Assembly (NCBI GenBank): GCA_900770345.1
Contig: CAAGKF010000095.1
Span: 10,048 to 74,047, forward strand
Direction: 5' to 3'
Origin: Lachnospiraceae bacterium
Lineage (GTDB): Bacteria; Bacillota; Clostridia; Lachnospirales; Lachnospiraceae
DNA length: 64,000 nucleotides
The notes under the pieces were generated by a model. That model saw only the letters and a list, made by a program, of their open reading frames with translations, was not told the origin of the DNA and ran no database searches. Both the position numbers and the translations under genes were made by a program. Positions 25,069 to 34,230 of the stretch are shown one piece after another. The stretch's first letter is position 1, and each line of letters starts with the position of its first letter.

Positions 25069-26217
25069 TTACATCAGAGACAGGTACAGGTTCTTGATAT
25101 CCTCAAAAGTCGGATCCTTTGGATTGCCCGGACGGCAGGCATCATCCATAGCGGACTGGGTCAGGAAATCAACATCTTCAGGTTTTACAATGACCTTCAG
25201 ATCAGCAGGAATACCTACGTCAGCAGACAGCTTCTTAACAGCGTCAACAGCTGCCTTGCGGTACTCTTCCTGGGTCATATTCTCAACACCTTCTACACCC
25301 ATAGCGATGGCAATATATTTATACTTGTCACCGGTACAGGGAGCATTATACTCCATAACAGTGGGCAGAAGGATCGCATTTGCAACACCGTGAGGGGTGT
25401 CATATACAGCGCCCAGTGCATGAGCCATGGAATGAACGATACCGAGACCTACATTGGAGAAGCCCATGCCGGCAACATACTGTCCCAGAGCCATGCCCTC
25501 ACGGCCTTCCTTTGTATTCTCGCATGCACCTCTTAAGCTTCTGGAGATGATCTCAATTGCTTTCAGATGGAACATATCGGTCATCTCCCATGCGCCCTTG
25601 GTAATGTATCCTTCGATCGCATGAGTCAAAGCGTCCATACCGGTGGAGGCTGTCAGTCCCTTTGGCATAGAAGCCATCATATCGGGATCGATCACTGCGA
25701 TCACAGGAATGTCATGTGTATCTACACATACAAATTTACGCTTTTTCTCAACATCGGTGATTACGTAGTTGATCGTAACCTCTGCAGCAGTGCCTGCGGT
25801 AGTGGGAACTGCAATGATGGGAACACAGGGCTTCTTCGTAGGAGCAACACCCTCCAGACTTCTTACATCCTCAAACTCAGGGTTTGCAATAATAATGCCG
25901 ATCGCCTTCGCCGTATCCATAGAGGAGCCGCCGCCGATGGCCACGATGTAATCAGCGCCGGATGCCTTAAAAGCAGCAACACCTGTCTGTACGTTCTCAA
26001 TTGTCGGGTTTGGCTTAATATTGGAATAAATCTCATAAACCAGACCTGCCTCATCCAGAACATCTGTCACCTTTTTGGTAACATTAAATTTGATCAGATC
26101 CGGATCGGAGCATACAAAAGCCTTTTTAAAGCCTCTTGCCTTCGCCTCTGCCGCAATTTCCTTAATTGCTCCGGCACCATGATAGGAAGTTTCGTTCAGT
26201 ACGATTCTGTTTGCCAT
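25069..26217 (-). CDS. fucO: Lactaldehyde reductase (iron-containing alcohol dehydrogenase)
   Basis: 382 residues. Type III metal-dependent alcohol dehydrogenase close to E. coli FucO throughout: MANRIVLNETSYHGAGAI start, AIGGGSSMDTAKAIGII, VPTTAGTAAEVTINYVITD, TGMDALTHAIEGYIT (metal Asp/His) and GIVHSMAHALGAVYDTPHG (metal His residues). Reduces L-lactaldehyde to 1,2-propanediol, the usual anaerobic outlet of rhamnose and fucose. Start at 26217 with AAAAGGAG; 34 extra in-frame codons upstream would run through an operator. Probably governed by the adjoining TetR gene. Confidence 0.93.
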   Translation of the reverse strand: MANRIVLNETSYHGAGAIKEIAAEAKARGFKKAFVCSDPDLIKFNVTKKVTDVLDEAGLVYEIYSNIKPNPTIENVQTGVAAFKASGADYIVAIGGGSSMDTAKAIGIIIANPEFEDVRSLEGVAPTKKPCVPIIAVPTTAGTAAEVTINYVITDVEKKRKFVCVDTHDIPVIAVIDPDMMASMPKGLTASTGMDALTHAIEGYITKGAWEMTDMFHLKAIEIISRSLRGACENTKEGREGMALGQYVAGMGFSNVGLGIVHSMAHALGAVYDTPHGVANAILLPTVMEYNAPCTGDKYKYIAIAMGVEGVENMTQEEYRKAAVDAVKKLSADVGIPADLKVIVKPEDVDFLTQSAMDDACRPGNPKDPTFEDIKNLYLSLM

Positions 26218-26247
26218 GATTATCTTCTCCTTTTCTTTTTTTGAACC

Positions 26248-26268
26248 GGTTCCGGACTGCCCGGAACC
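26248..26268 (-). repeat. Strong hairpin in fucO leader
   Basis: GGTTCCGG (26248-26255) with CCGGAACC (26261-26268), 5-nt loop, about 30 nt upstream of the fucO start. No U-tract; could stabilise the mRNA or be an operator. Confidence 0.5.
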
Positions 26269-26308
26269 CTTTCCATTGTTAATATTATAACAACTCAAAA
26301 AGAAAAAT

Positions 26309-26340
26309 AAAAGTGACAAACATCTCTATTTGTCACTTTT
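26309..26340 (-). promoter_or_regulatory. Palindrome between tetR and fucO
   Basis: AAAAGTGACAAA (26309-26320) and TTTGTCACTTTT (26329-26340): perfect 12-bp arms, 8-bp centre. A good TetR-type operator for fucO; on the minus strand it is also followed by TTTTATTTTT, so it may terminate tetR as well. Confidence 0.6.
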
Positions 26341-26378
26341 TTCCTTTTTTGTGCAGTTTTACTATTTTTGTTTGTTAA

Positions 26379-26957
26379 TTATAACAGCTTCAATTCTTCA
26401 AATACCGCTGCCAGCTTGGGCGGCATCGCCTCCACCAGCTTGTCGGACATCTCCTGCGGAGATGCCTTCATACCGCCCAGCACCCACTTGACCGTCATAT
26501 AAACAGAGCCCTGGCAATACATTTCCAGCAGAAACTGCATCTCTTCACTCAAAGGCTGACTGGATTTTCTGGCGATCAGATCCGTATAAAACTGAAGAAT
26601 CAGTTCAAAATCATGCTCCTTCAGAGAATTCCGGTCATCACTGCGGAAAGCCTCGGTAAAAAATACTTTCTCATTCACAATAAACTGGAATTTTCTCGTC
26701 AGGCTTTCACCTACTGTATGACCCATACCGATCTGTTCAAAGGACTGGAGCACCAGCTTGTCAAAATACCAGTTGATCAGATCATACTTATCCAGGAAAT
26801 TACGGTAAAAGGTCTGACGGGCAACACCGCAGCCCTCCACAATGTTTTTGACGGTGATCCTGTCCACAGGCGCGGTCTTCATGCATTCCTTCATGGAATT
26901 TGCCAGCTTATATTTTGTTTTTTCATGCTTCGCTTCCCGATTTATTTCTTCCGGCAT
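26379..26957 (-). CDS. TetR/AcrR family regulator (DhaS-like)
   Basis: 192 residues. N-terminal TetR helix-turn-helix (about 15-60, MKTAPVDRITVKNIVEGCGVARQTFYRNFLDKYDLI is the recognition region in part). The C-terminal part (LEMYCQGSVYMTVKWVLGGMKASPQEM) resembles the DhaS/TetR_C ligand domain. Lies 161 nt upstream of fucO on the same strand with a palindrome between them, so likely its local regulator. Ligand unknown. Confidence 0.85.
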   Translation of the reverse strand: MPEEINREAKHEKTKYKLANSMKECMKTAPVDRITVKNIVEGCGVARQTFYRNFLDKYDLINWYFDKLVLQSFEQIGMGHTVGESLTRKFQFIVNEKVFFTEAFRSDDRNSLKEHDFELILQFYTDLIARKSSQPLSEEMQFLLEMYCQGSVYMTVKWVLGGMKASPQEMSDKLVEAMPPKLAAVFEELKLL

Positions 26958-27085
26958 TTGGTATCCTCAAATTTCATATCACATATCCGCGGTTTCTGCC
27001 CGGTACGGATCGCCCTCCGGAGCTTCACGTCCGAAAGGCACTGCCGGGCTTTCAGAATCAGTATACCAAATATCCTTTTTAAGAG

Positions 27086-29257
27086 CTACCTGTTTTTGAA
27101 AATATCTGTAATTGCTTTCCACATCTGTACCAGCACATTCCACATGCGCTTCAGCGGGCTTACCTTTTCCTTTTTGATTTCCGCATCCGTAATCTTATTT
27201 TCCTCACTGTCCAGGCTGATTTCGTCGGTCCTCAGCACGATCTGAAGCGTCCTGGGCGCTTTGTTTTTATCTGAGGTAAACGATACCTTTTCTGCCGACG
27301 GATCCATAAACAGGAAGCGATTATCTGTCTCAAATTCATCCAGCTCGCTGTCCATCACATCCTTCATGGTACGGCCGGCGCGGCGCATGGCAGCAGTGCT
27401 GTCCAGAATGTTCAGACTCTTATCCAGAAGCTCCATGCTTCCCCTCAGGCTGTCTCTGGCCGCAGCGTCAAAATCTTCGCTGGTGTCCTTCAGGGTGTTC
27501 TGAACGACAGTCAGGGTGCTGACACTGCTGTCCAGCGCCTCAGAGGTGCGTTTTACCAGCTCTTTGGAATCGTCCAGAGCCGCCTGCAGATCCGGATAAT
27601 ACACATCCAGAGAATCCCGCAGCGCTGTAACATCCTGAATCAGCCAGTCCAGATTATCCACCAGCTCCGCGCTGTACTTGGCCGCCTCTCCCGTCGCGTC
27701 CATGAGATTAGACATGGATTCCGTCAGCTCCTTACTTTCCTTCGATATCTTTTCCAGAACCTGGGTCCGGGTTCTCAATGTACGCAGCAGCTCACCCGCA
27801 TCCATGGGCACACCGGAAGACGCTGCTACCAGAGGAGCATTCTTTCGCCGGACAGCAGCGGAAGGAGTACCCGCTTCAACATCCGTATTTCCTCCGGAAT
27901 TTCCGCTGTGTTCTTCCTCCGGCTCCTCATCCGGATCTTCTTCCAGGTCCTCGTCCAGGTCTTCATCCAGATCTTCATCCAGATCTTCATCCAGATCTTC
28001 ATCAAAATATTCGTCATAATATTCATCGCAGATCTCCTCCAGCAGTGCCGGCAGCTCCTGGAGTCCTGTAAGTATTACCTGTTCATTGGCCTGAAGTCTG
28101 GCGTCCAGAGCCATGATCGTTTCCATATCTTCCCGTATCCCCGGCAGCTCCTCGCTTATGCTTCCCGCATTTCCCTCTATGCGCTTCAGGCGATTGTACA
28201 GCTTGCCCAGCGGCTCATCCATCTCATTCAGCGTATCCACCACATCATCCATATTGCTGTGGACTACTTCCGCCGTTTCCTTGGCTGTCTGCAGATGGGG
28301 GATCATGGTCTCCATCTGAGAGGATAAAGCCGTCAGAGACGCGATTACCTGATCATTTCCCGCAAGAATGCTGTCTCTGGAGCTGCTCCACTTCTGTCTG
28401 GCCTGTTCCGCCGAGTTCATTCCCGACTGCACCTGATCAATACCGTCACGCATAGCTTCCACGGACTGCGCCATCTGCTCCAGACTGTCATAAAACTCAT
28501 CTCCGGCATCCCGCCAGGTATCCTCCGCTTCTTTCAGATCCTTGATATGCTCCAGATCCTCCACCGTACCGGGCACCATGGACATGATCACGCCCACTGT
28601 TTCAAAGCTGTCAGTGCCAATGCGGACTGTATAATCTCCCTCTTCCCCAGGGAGCGCCGTAAACAGGACTACAGTGGTGTCTCCCAGACTCTGAACCTGG
28701 GCGCCCTCCGCCTCCACACTGCAGCATTCATCCATATCCACCGGTACAGCCACCATCAACAGCATATTATTGCGGTAATACAATTTCGCCCGTTCATTTG
28801 GCTCCGCCTCTATATGGATCTCAATCAGGCCGGAAGCGCCGGCCAGCTTATCTCCGTCTGCCGGAACTCCGTTCAGCTTATAGGACACATCAAAATTCCA
28901 AGGAAGCTCCACCTGCTTTTCATCCATGGTACACTGATAAAAGAAGGTCCCCTTCTGTCCCTCCGGAAGGTCCCATTGAAGACTTCCATCTCCCACTGCG
29001 GGTTCCTGACTCCCGGACATATTTACCACCTTCAGATAATTTCCGTAATCCGTAAAGGAAGTCTGACCGTTCAGGCTGCATCCCTTCACCACGTTGATCT
29101 TGCTGGTCTTTCCGTAGTAATCCAGATTCACATACATGGTTTCATCCACTTCCACCGACGCGGCTGCACCATAGGAGGGAATCACTCCTCCGGCTCCGCC
29201 GCAGACAAATACCGCTGCCAGCACTGCCGCCGTAATCCGTTTAATTTTCATCTTCAT
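27086..29257 (-). CDS. Secreted coiled-coil protein with acidic DEDL repeats
   Basis: 723 residues. Signal peptide at 1-30 (MKMKIKRITAAVLAAVFVCG, cleavage near SYGAAA). Residues of about 35-240 look like beta-rich extracellular domains; 240-410 and 490-660 are helical, coiled-coil-like (many Leu/Glu/Gln heptads). Between them is an acidic linker (about 410-455) containing five DEDL units encoded by 12-bp DNA repeats. No membrane anchor is evident; the C-terminus has amphipathic WNVLVQMWKAITDIFKNR. Overlaps the MMPL gene by 17 nt, so it is very likely its extracytoplasmic partner. Not recognised as a named family. Confidence 0.75.
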   Translation of the reverse strand: MKMKIKRITAAVLAAVFVCGGAGGVIPSYGAAASVEVDETMYVNLDYYGKTSKINVVKGCSLNGQTSFTDYGNYLKVVNMSGSQEPAVGDGSLQWDLPEGQKGTFFYQCTMDEKQVELPWNFDVSYKLNGVPADGDKLAGASGLIEIHIEAEPNERAKLYYRNNMLLMVAVPVDMDECCSVEAEGAQVQSLGDTTVVLFTALPGEEGDYTVRIGTDSFETVGVIMSMVPGTVEDLEHIKDLKEAEDTWRDAGDEFYDSLEQMAQSVEAMRDGIDQVQSGMNSAEQARQKWSSSRDSILAGNDQVIASLTALSSQMETMIPHLQTAKETAEVVHSNMDDVVDTLNEMDEPLGKLYNRLKRIEGNAGSISEELPGIREDMETIMALDARLQANEQVILTGLQELPALLEEICDEYYDEYFDEDLDEDLDEDLDEDLDEDLEEDPDEEPEEEHSGNSGGNTDVEAGTPSAAVRRKNAPLVAASSGVPMDAGELLRTLRTRTQVLEKISKESKELTESMSNLMDATGEAAKYSAELVDNLDWLIQDVTALRDSLDVYYPDLQAALDDSKELVKRTSEALDSSVSTLTVVQNTLKDTSEDFDAAARDSLRGSMELLDKSLNILDSTAAMRRAGRTMKDVMDSELDEFETDNRFLFMDPSAEKVSFTSDKNKAPRTLQIVLRTDEISLDSEENKITDAEIKKEKVSPLKRMWNVLVQMWKAITDIFKNR
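27933..28004. repeat. 12-bp tandem repeat (six units)
   Basis: Units of AGATCTTCATCC type, three of them nearly identical, in phase with the reading frame and coding for DEDL on the minus strand. Capable of length variation by slippage. Confidence 0.85.
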
Positions 29258-31445
29258 TGTTTTTCACCTCCGATGAACATTCTGTATGGCGTTTTTTCAT
29301 AACCTTCTGTATGCGTTCCCACTCATTGCTGGTAACGATCTTATCAGTCAGTACCAGCAGTGCAGGCAGTGCTGTCAGCACCAGGATCACACTGAACAGC
29401 GCACCCCTGCCGATCAGGTGTCCGATGTCTCCGATGGCCGCCGTAGTTGAAATATAGCTGATGGCATATCCTGCCAGAATGATGATCGTGCCTGATGTAA
29501 AAATGGACGGACATGAAAGCATCAGAGCCCGGACACAGGCTTCCTTTTTCGGAAACTTCTTTCTGCTGGACATATAATTATTGGTCAGCAGAATGGAGTA
29601 ATCAACCGTAGCTCCCAGCTGGATGCTGCTGACAATGATATAGCCGATAAATCCAAAGGTTTCTCCCGCAAGATAAGGAACCGCCATATTCATGAAAATG
29701 GCCGATTCGATAGGGATCATGACCACCGCCGGAATTGCCAGAGAACGGAAGCTGAACATTACCACCAGAAATACCCCCAGCATGGAAAACATATTTACGC
29801 GGGAATAATCCTCATTGATCGTAGTCTTAATATCCTGCGTAGAGGGCGTTTCCCCTACCAGATATGATTCCTCCGGATAATACTGTCTTACAATCTCACG
29901 GATCTCATCCGTACATCGGAATGCCTCACTGCTCTCAGACTTGGTACGGATATAGATCAGCATACGGCAGTAATCTTTCGTGTGAAGCTGACTGATAACC
30001 GAGTAGGGAAGAAATTCCTCCGGTATTCCCTGGGGCAGCATATTGGACATAGAGGTCACGCTTTTCACATAGGGAAGATCCTCAATAACATCCGACAATT
30101 CCTTTTCCCTTGAGACGGAGGTATTAGGATACAATGCCAGCAGAAGATTGCTGCGTCCGAATTTTTCCACAATGACCTCATCGTCCAGATAGACCTGAGT
30201 ACCCTCACTGGCACCCACGGAGCTGTTTCCGTATGTAAAATCGTTCATTCCCTGTGCCACATAGGCAGGCGGCACCAGAATGACCATAAGGATCAGCGCC
30301 GCATAGCGGATCTTATAGATTTTTTCGCTCATCTTCCGAAATTCCGGCAGGAAGGAACGATGCCTGGTCCTGTCGTTCCACTTCGCAAATTTCAGGATCA
30401 TAGCCGGCATCAGAAACAGCACTGTAATCAGGCTGAACACAATCCCTTTGGCCAGCACCAGCCCCAGGTCCGCGCCGATGGAAAACTGCATGGAAACCAG
30501 CGCCAGAAATCCTACCACCGTAGTCAGGCTGCTGGCAAATATGGAATTGATCGCCTCATCGATGGCATTTGTCATAGCCTGCTCATCCGAAAGACCGCTG
30601 CCCTTCTCCCTGGAGAAAGCATCCAGAAGAAAAATGGAATAATCCATGGAAGTTGCCAGCTGCAGGACCATAGCCACATTATTTGTCAGGAAAGACACCG
30701 TTCCGATAAAAATATTTGTCCCCCTGTTCAAAAGGATCGCCACCCCCATGACCAGAAGGAACAGCACCGGCTCCGTCCATGCTGATGTCGTAATACAGAG
30801 AATTACAAAGATCAGGATCACAGATATGACGAGTATGAGCGACATTTCACTTTCCATATTTTCTGTCAGTGACTTGTTCTCCACGGCCATTCCCACATAT
30901 CGGCCCTTTTCTCCCGTAATGGCCTTCATGTCGTCAATGGCTCTGCTGGTCCGTTTATCGGTACTTCCCTCATCAAAAGTAACATCCATCACCGCACAGC
31001 CATCCTTATAATAATCTTCAATATCCTCCTCATTGATAAAATCCTCGCCGGAATAGATATTCACGGTACTGTCACACCACAGGACCTGATCCACCCCGTC
31101 TACCGCTTCCAGCTTATCCTTATACTGCTTCGCCTCATAGAGGGTCACATCCTCCAGCATCACTCTGGCAGTTCCCGGATAACCGAATTCTTCCTCCATC
31201 TTATCCAGTCCGATGCAGGAAGGGGCATAGTCGGGAAGATATTCTGTCAGATCATAATTGACATCCACGAACAGCATGGAAATCAGAGAAAAAAGGCATG
31301 CGGCCGCAAATATCCCCTCGATCCAGGCCTGCTTATGTATAATAAACTCAGCCAGCCTCAGAGAAAATTTCTTCTGCTCTCCTGCCTGCTTTTTTTCCTT
31401 CTTTTTATGGTTGCTGATGAAATTTTTCCACCTCTTTCTTCCCAT
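29241..31445 (-). CDS. MMPL/RND family transporter
   Basis: 734 residues, 12 membrane segments in two sets of six, each following a large extracytoplasmic domain. Conserved MMPL residues lie in ATSMDYSIFLLDAF (about 285) and GATVDYSILLTNNY (about 620), the Asp-Tyr pairs of the proton relay. The N-terminus is cytoplasmic and Lys-rich. Start at 31445 (MGRKRWKNF) with AGGGGGG 8 nt away; 34 further in-frame codons upstream lack an SD. Forms a two-gene unit with the secreted protein and is divergent from a TetR gene. Cargo (lipid, peptide or drug) unknown. Confidence 0.9.
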   Translation of the reverse strand: MGRKRWKNFISNHKKKEKKQAGEQKKFSLRLAEFIIHKQAWIEGIFAAACLFSLISMLFVDVNYDLTEYLPDYAPSCIGLDKMEEEFGYPGTARVMLEDVTLYEAKQYKDKLEAVDGVDQVLWCDSTVNIYSGEDFINEEDIEDYYKDGCAVMDVTFDEGSTDKRTSRAIDDMKAITGEKGRYVGMAVENKSLTENMESEMSLILVISVILIFVILCITTSAWTEPVLFLLVMGVAILLNRGTNIFIGTVSFLTNNVAMVLQLATSMDYSIFLLDAFSREKGSGLSDEQAMTNAIDEAINSIFASSLTTVVGFLALVSMQFSIGADLGLVLAKGIVFSLITVLFLMPAMILKFAKWNDRTRHRSFLPEFRKMSEKIYKIRYAALILMVILVPPAYVAQGMNDFTYGNSSVGASEGTQVYLDDEVIVEKFGRSNLLLALYPNTSVSREKELSDVIEDLPYVKSVTSMSNMLPQGIPEEFLPYSVISQLHTKDYCRMLIYIRTKSESSEAFRCTDEIREIVRQYYPEESYLVGETPSTQDIKTTINEDYSRVNMFSMLGVFLVVMFSFRSLAIPAVVMIPIESAIFMNMAVPYLAGETFGFIGYIIVSSIQLGATVDYSILLTNNYMSSRKKFPKKEACVRALMLSCPSIFTSGTIIILAGYAISYISTTAAIGDIGHLIGRGALFSVILVLTALPALLVLTDKIVTSNEWERIQKVMKKRHTECSSEVKNNEDEN

Positions 31446-31532
31446 AGCAAGCACCCCCCTGTCAAAACTTCCCGTCCCCGTCTGAACTGCAGCTCTATAT
31501 CGTTCTATGTTACTCAACTTTGTTTTTGTTAA

Positions 31533-31561
31533 TTGACATTTGTTCATTTATTAACTATAAT
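31533..31561 (+). promoter_or_regulatory. Promoter for the TetR gene at 31708
   Basis: TTGACA (31533-31538), 17-nt spacer, TATAAT (31556-31561): perfect consensus, with GTTAAT/ATTAAC inverted bases around the spacer. Confidence 0.8.
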
Positions 31562-31563
31562 GG

Positions 31564-31591
31564 ATTATACTGAATTGACAGAAAAAAACAA
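31564..31591 (-). promoter_or_regulatory. Promoter for the MMPL operon
   Basis: Minus strand TTGTTT, 16-nt spacer, TATAAT (31569-31564). Its -10 is 2 bp from the -10 of the opposite promoter, so the two point through each other. Confidence 0.6.
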
Positions 31592-31707
31592 TGGTTAATT
31601 TCCCATCGTTTGTTTAGTTATGAACACTTTATTTGTTTTTGTTCAGTAATATATCATCAAAAATTTATAAAGCTTCATCAGCTGTTTTACCTGAAGGAGG
31701 AATCACT

Positions 31708-32298
31708 TTGGAAAAAGAAATGCTGGATCGCAGAGTACGAAAAACACGAAAACAGCTTCGGGAATGTCTGGTCGCATTATTAAAGAAAAAGAAAGTACAG
31801 GATATTACAGTCCGGGAGCTGACGGAAATGGCAGACCTTAACAGAGGCACCTTTTACCTTCACTACAAAGATGTCTTTGATCTGCTGGAAAAAACGGAAT
31901 CAGAACTCCTGGAAGAATTCAATGACCGGCTGCTGGGCCACGGAGCCGCGGAACTGAAGCAGCGTCCGGCCGCTATTTTCAATGATATCTATCATCTGGT
32001 TTACGAAAATGCGGATCTGACAGAAATTCTTCTGGGTGAAAACGGAGACCTGAATTTTGTTAACCGTTTAAAACAGCTGGTCCGCGAAAAATGTCTGGGA
32101 GACTGGATGGAGGTGTTCCGTTCCGGCAATCCGGCCGCCTTCGAAGCCTTTTTATCCTTTCTTGTATCCGGCAGCATCGGTCTGGTAACCTACTGGCTCC
32201 AGACAGGACTCCGCGAAACGCCGGAACAGATGGCAAAACTGACAGAACAGATCATCACCAACGGAGTAAGTGTACTGGAAGGCGATCCTTACGCTTAA
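31708..32298 (+). CDS. TetR/AcrR family regulator
   Basis: 196 residues from a TTG at 31708, chosen because AAGGAGG lies 7 nt upstream; an ATG 25 codons earlier has no SD. N-terminal TetR domain: RKTRKQLRECLVALL, VRELTEMADLNRGTFYLHYKDV. C-terminal TetR_C-like helices (FLSFLVSGSIGLVTYWLQTGL). Divergent from the MMPL operon across 260 bp of AT-rich control DNA; most likely its repressor and autoregulated. Confidence 0.85.
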   Translation: MEKEMLDRRVRKTRKQLRECLVALLKKKKVQDITVRELTEMADLNRGTFYLHYKDVFDLLEKTESELLEEFNDRLLGHGAAELKQRPAAIFNDIYHLVYENADLTEILLGENGDLNFVNRLKQLVREKCLGDWMEVFRSGNPAAFEAFLSFLVSGSIGLVTYWLQTGLRETPEQMAKLTEQIITNGVSVLEGDPYA

Positions 32299-32376
32299 GT
32301 TGGCTTTCTTTTTTCCCATTCCTGTGCTATGATATCCAAAAGCAGAACGAAAATCATCAGATTATAGGAGAATACT

Positions 32377-33609
32377 ATGTCATTAGAACATTTATTTACA
32401 GAAACTGCCTGTGTCCGTGTACGCAAAGGAGAAGGCCGTTCCCTAAAAGCCGGCGGCGCCTGGATCTATGATAATGAAATCGAACGAATCACCGGCGACT
32501 TTGCAAACGGAGACCTGGTATCCGTAGAGGATTTTGACGGCTATCCTCTGGGGCACGGATTTATCAACACCAACTCCATCATTACCGTTCGGATGCTGTC
32601 CCGCATAAAAGATGCAGTAATCAACGAAGATTTTCTTGAAATGCGCGTGCGAAACGCCTGGGAATACCGAAGGGCTACCGTAGATACCTCCAGCTGCCGT
32701 GTGATCTTCGGCGAAGCAGATTTCCTGCCCGGCATTGTGATTGACAAGTTTTCCGACGTGCTGGTAGTGGAATCGCTGGCACTGGGGATCGACCGCTTAA
32801 AGCCCGTGATCGTGGAAAAGCTGAAAAAGGTACTGGCGGAGGACGGTATCACGATCCGGGGTGTCTATGAACGAAGCGACGCCAAGGTGCGTCTCCAGGA
32901 GGGAATGGAGCGCTTCAAGGGCTTTATCGGAGATCCTTTTGACACCAAAGTGGAAATCCTGGAAAACGGTGTCCGCTATATGGTTGATGTGGAGGACGGA
33001 CAAAAAACCGGCTTCTTCCTGGACCAGAAATACAACAGGCTGGCAGTGCAGAATCTGTGCCGCCGCATTCAGCCGGAGCGTGTCCTTGACTGCTTTACCC
33101 ATACCGGATCCTTCGCTTTAAATGCAGGAATCGCAGGCTCGAAGGAGGTTCTGGGCGTGGACGCATCGGAACTGGCTGTCAATCAGGCCAGAGAAAATGC
33201 GGTGCTGAACGGCATCGAAGACCGTGTTTCCTTCCAGTGTGCCGATGTGTTTGATCTTCTTCCCAGGCTGGAGCAGGAAGGAAAGAAATATGACGTAGTG
33301 ATCCTGGATCCTCCCGCATTCACCAAATCAAGAAACTCCATCAAAAATGCAGTTAAGGGCTACCGGGAGATCAACCTTCGGGGCATGAAGCTGGTAAAGG
33401 ACGGCGGCTACCTGGCCACCTGCTCCTGCTCCCACTTTATGGATCCGGAGCTGTTCACCAAAACCATCCGCGAAGCAGCAGGCAATGTCCACAAGCGCCT
33501 GCGTCAGGTGGAATACCGGACTCAGGCTTCCGATCATCCTATCTTATGGGCGGCGGATGAATCCTATTACCTGAAATTTTATATTTTCCAGGTGGTGGAG
33601 GAGAAATAA
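32377..33609 (+). CDS. Class I rRNA methyltransferase, RlmI-like (PUA + SAM domain)
   Basis: 410 residues. N-terminal PUA domain (about 8-85: RVRKGEGRSLKAGGAWIYDNEIE), then an EEHEE-type linker and a Rossmann methyltransferase: VLDCFTHTGSFALNAG (SAM motif I, about 228), LGVDASELAVNQARENA, and the catalytic-loop DPPAFTKSR (about 312). Matches the RlmI/YccW family of 23S rRNA m5C methyltransferases; target base not verified. SD TAGGAGAA. Short gap after the TetR gene. Confidence 0.9.
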   Translation: MSLEHLFTETACVRVRKGEGRSLKAGGAWIYDNEIERITGDFANGDLVSVEDFDGYPLGHGFINTNSIITVRMLSRIKDAVINEDFLEMRVRNAWEYRRATVDTSSCRVIFGEADFLPGIVIDKFSDVLVVESLALGIDRLKPVIVEKLKKVLAEDGITIRGVYERSDAKVRLQEGMERFKGFIGDPFDTKVEILENGVRYMVDVEDGQKTGFFLDQKYNRLAVQNLCRRIQPERVLDCFTHTGSFALNAGIAGSKEVLGVDASELAVNQARENAVLNGIEDRVSFQCADVFDLLPRLEQEGKKYDVVILDPPAFTKSRNSIKNAVKGYREINLRGMKLVKDGGYLATCSCSHFMDPELFTKTIREAAGNVHKRLRQVEYRTQASDHPILWAADESYYLKFYIFQVVEEK

Positions 33610-33662
33610 AACTTTTTTCTTCTGAAAATCCGACAATGTAACTCAGAAAGGAAGCTGACCCT

Positions 33663-34220
33663 ATGCCATTACCAAAAAAGCACACTTACACCATTGATGA
33701 TATTTACAACCTGCCGGAGGGACACCGGGCGGAACTGATCGACGGACAAATCTACGATATGGCACCGCCAAGCACAGCACACCAGAGAATACTATCATTC
33801 CTTCATGCTGCAATTTACGCTCATATCAACGCAAAGGGCGAACCATGTGAAGTAATCCCGGCACCATTCGCAGTATTCCTATCCAATGAAGATGAATCCG
33901 ATTTATCAAATTATCTGGAACCAGATATCAGCGTTATCTGCGATCCTGACAAGATCGATGATAAAGGTTGCCACGGTGCACCCGATTGGATTATCGAAAT
34001 CGTATCACCCAGCAGCAGGCGCTTAGACTACTACACAAAGTTGTCCTTATATCGCGCAAACGGAGTTAGAGAGTATTGGATTGTTGATCCCATGAAACAA
34101 ACCATTCTCCTTTATGATACGGAGCACGATGCTGCCCCAGTCATCTACTCCTTTACTGATATTGTAAAAGTGAACATCTGCGACGATCTGGAAATTGATT
34201 TTTCCCAATTGCATATCTGA
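33663..34220 (+). CDS. Uma2 family endonuclease-like protein (DUF820)
   Basis: 185 residues. PD-(D/E)XK-type restriction-like fold as in Uma2: GHRAELIDGQIYDM, EPDISVICDPD (Asp), DWIIEIVSPSSRRLDYYTKLSLY (E-x-V core and Lys) and VREYWIVDPMKQTILLY. These small proteins are widespread and of unknown role. More AT-rich, less biased codons than neighbours hint at acquisition. SD GAAAGGAAG. Followed by its own terminator. Confidence 0.88.
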   Translation: MPLPKKHTYTIDDIYNLPEGHRAELIDGQIYDMAPPSTAHQRILSFLHAAIYAHINAKGEPCEVIPAPFAVFLSNEDESDLSNYLEPDISVICDPDKIDDKGCHGAPDWIIEIVSPSSRRLDYYTKLSLYRANGVREYWIVDPMKQTILLYDTEHDAAPVIYSFTDIVKVNICDDLEIDFSQLHI

Positions 34221-34230
34221 TTTGTTTTAT

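Noticed and set aside
27933..28004. Short tandem repeats considered as a CRISPR array
   Set aside because: 12-bp units without spacers, in frame within a gene and coding DEDL.
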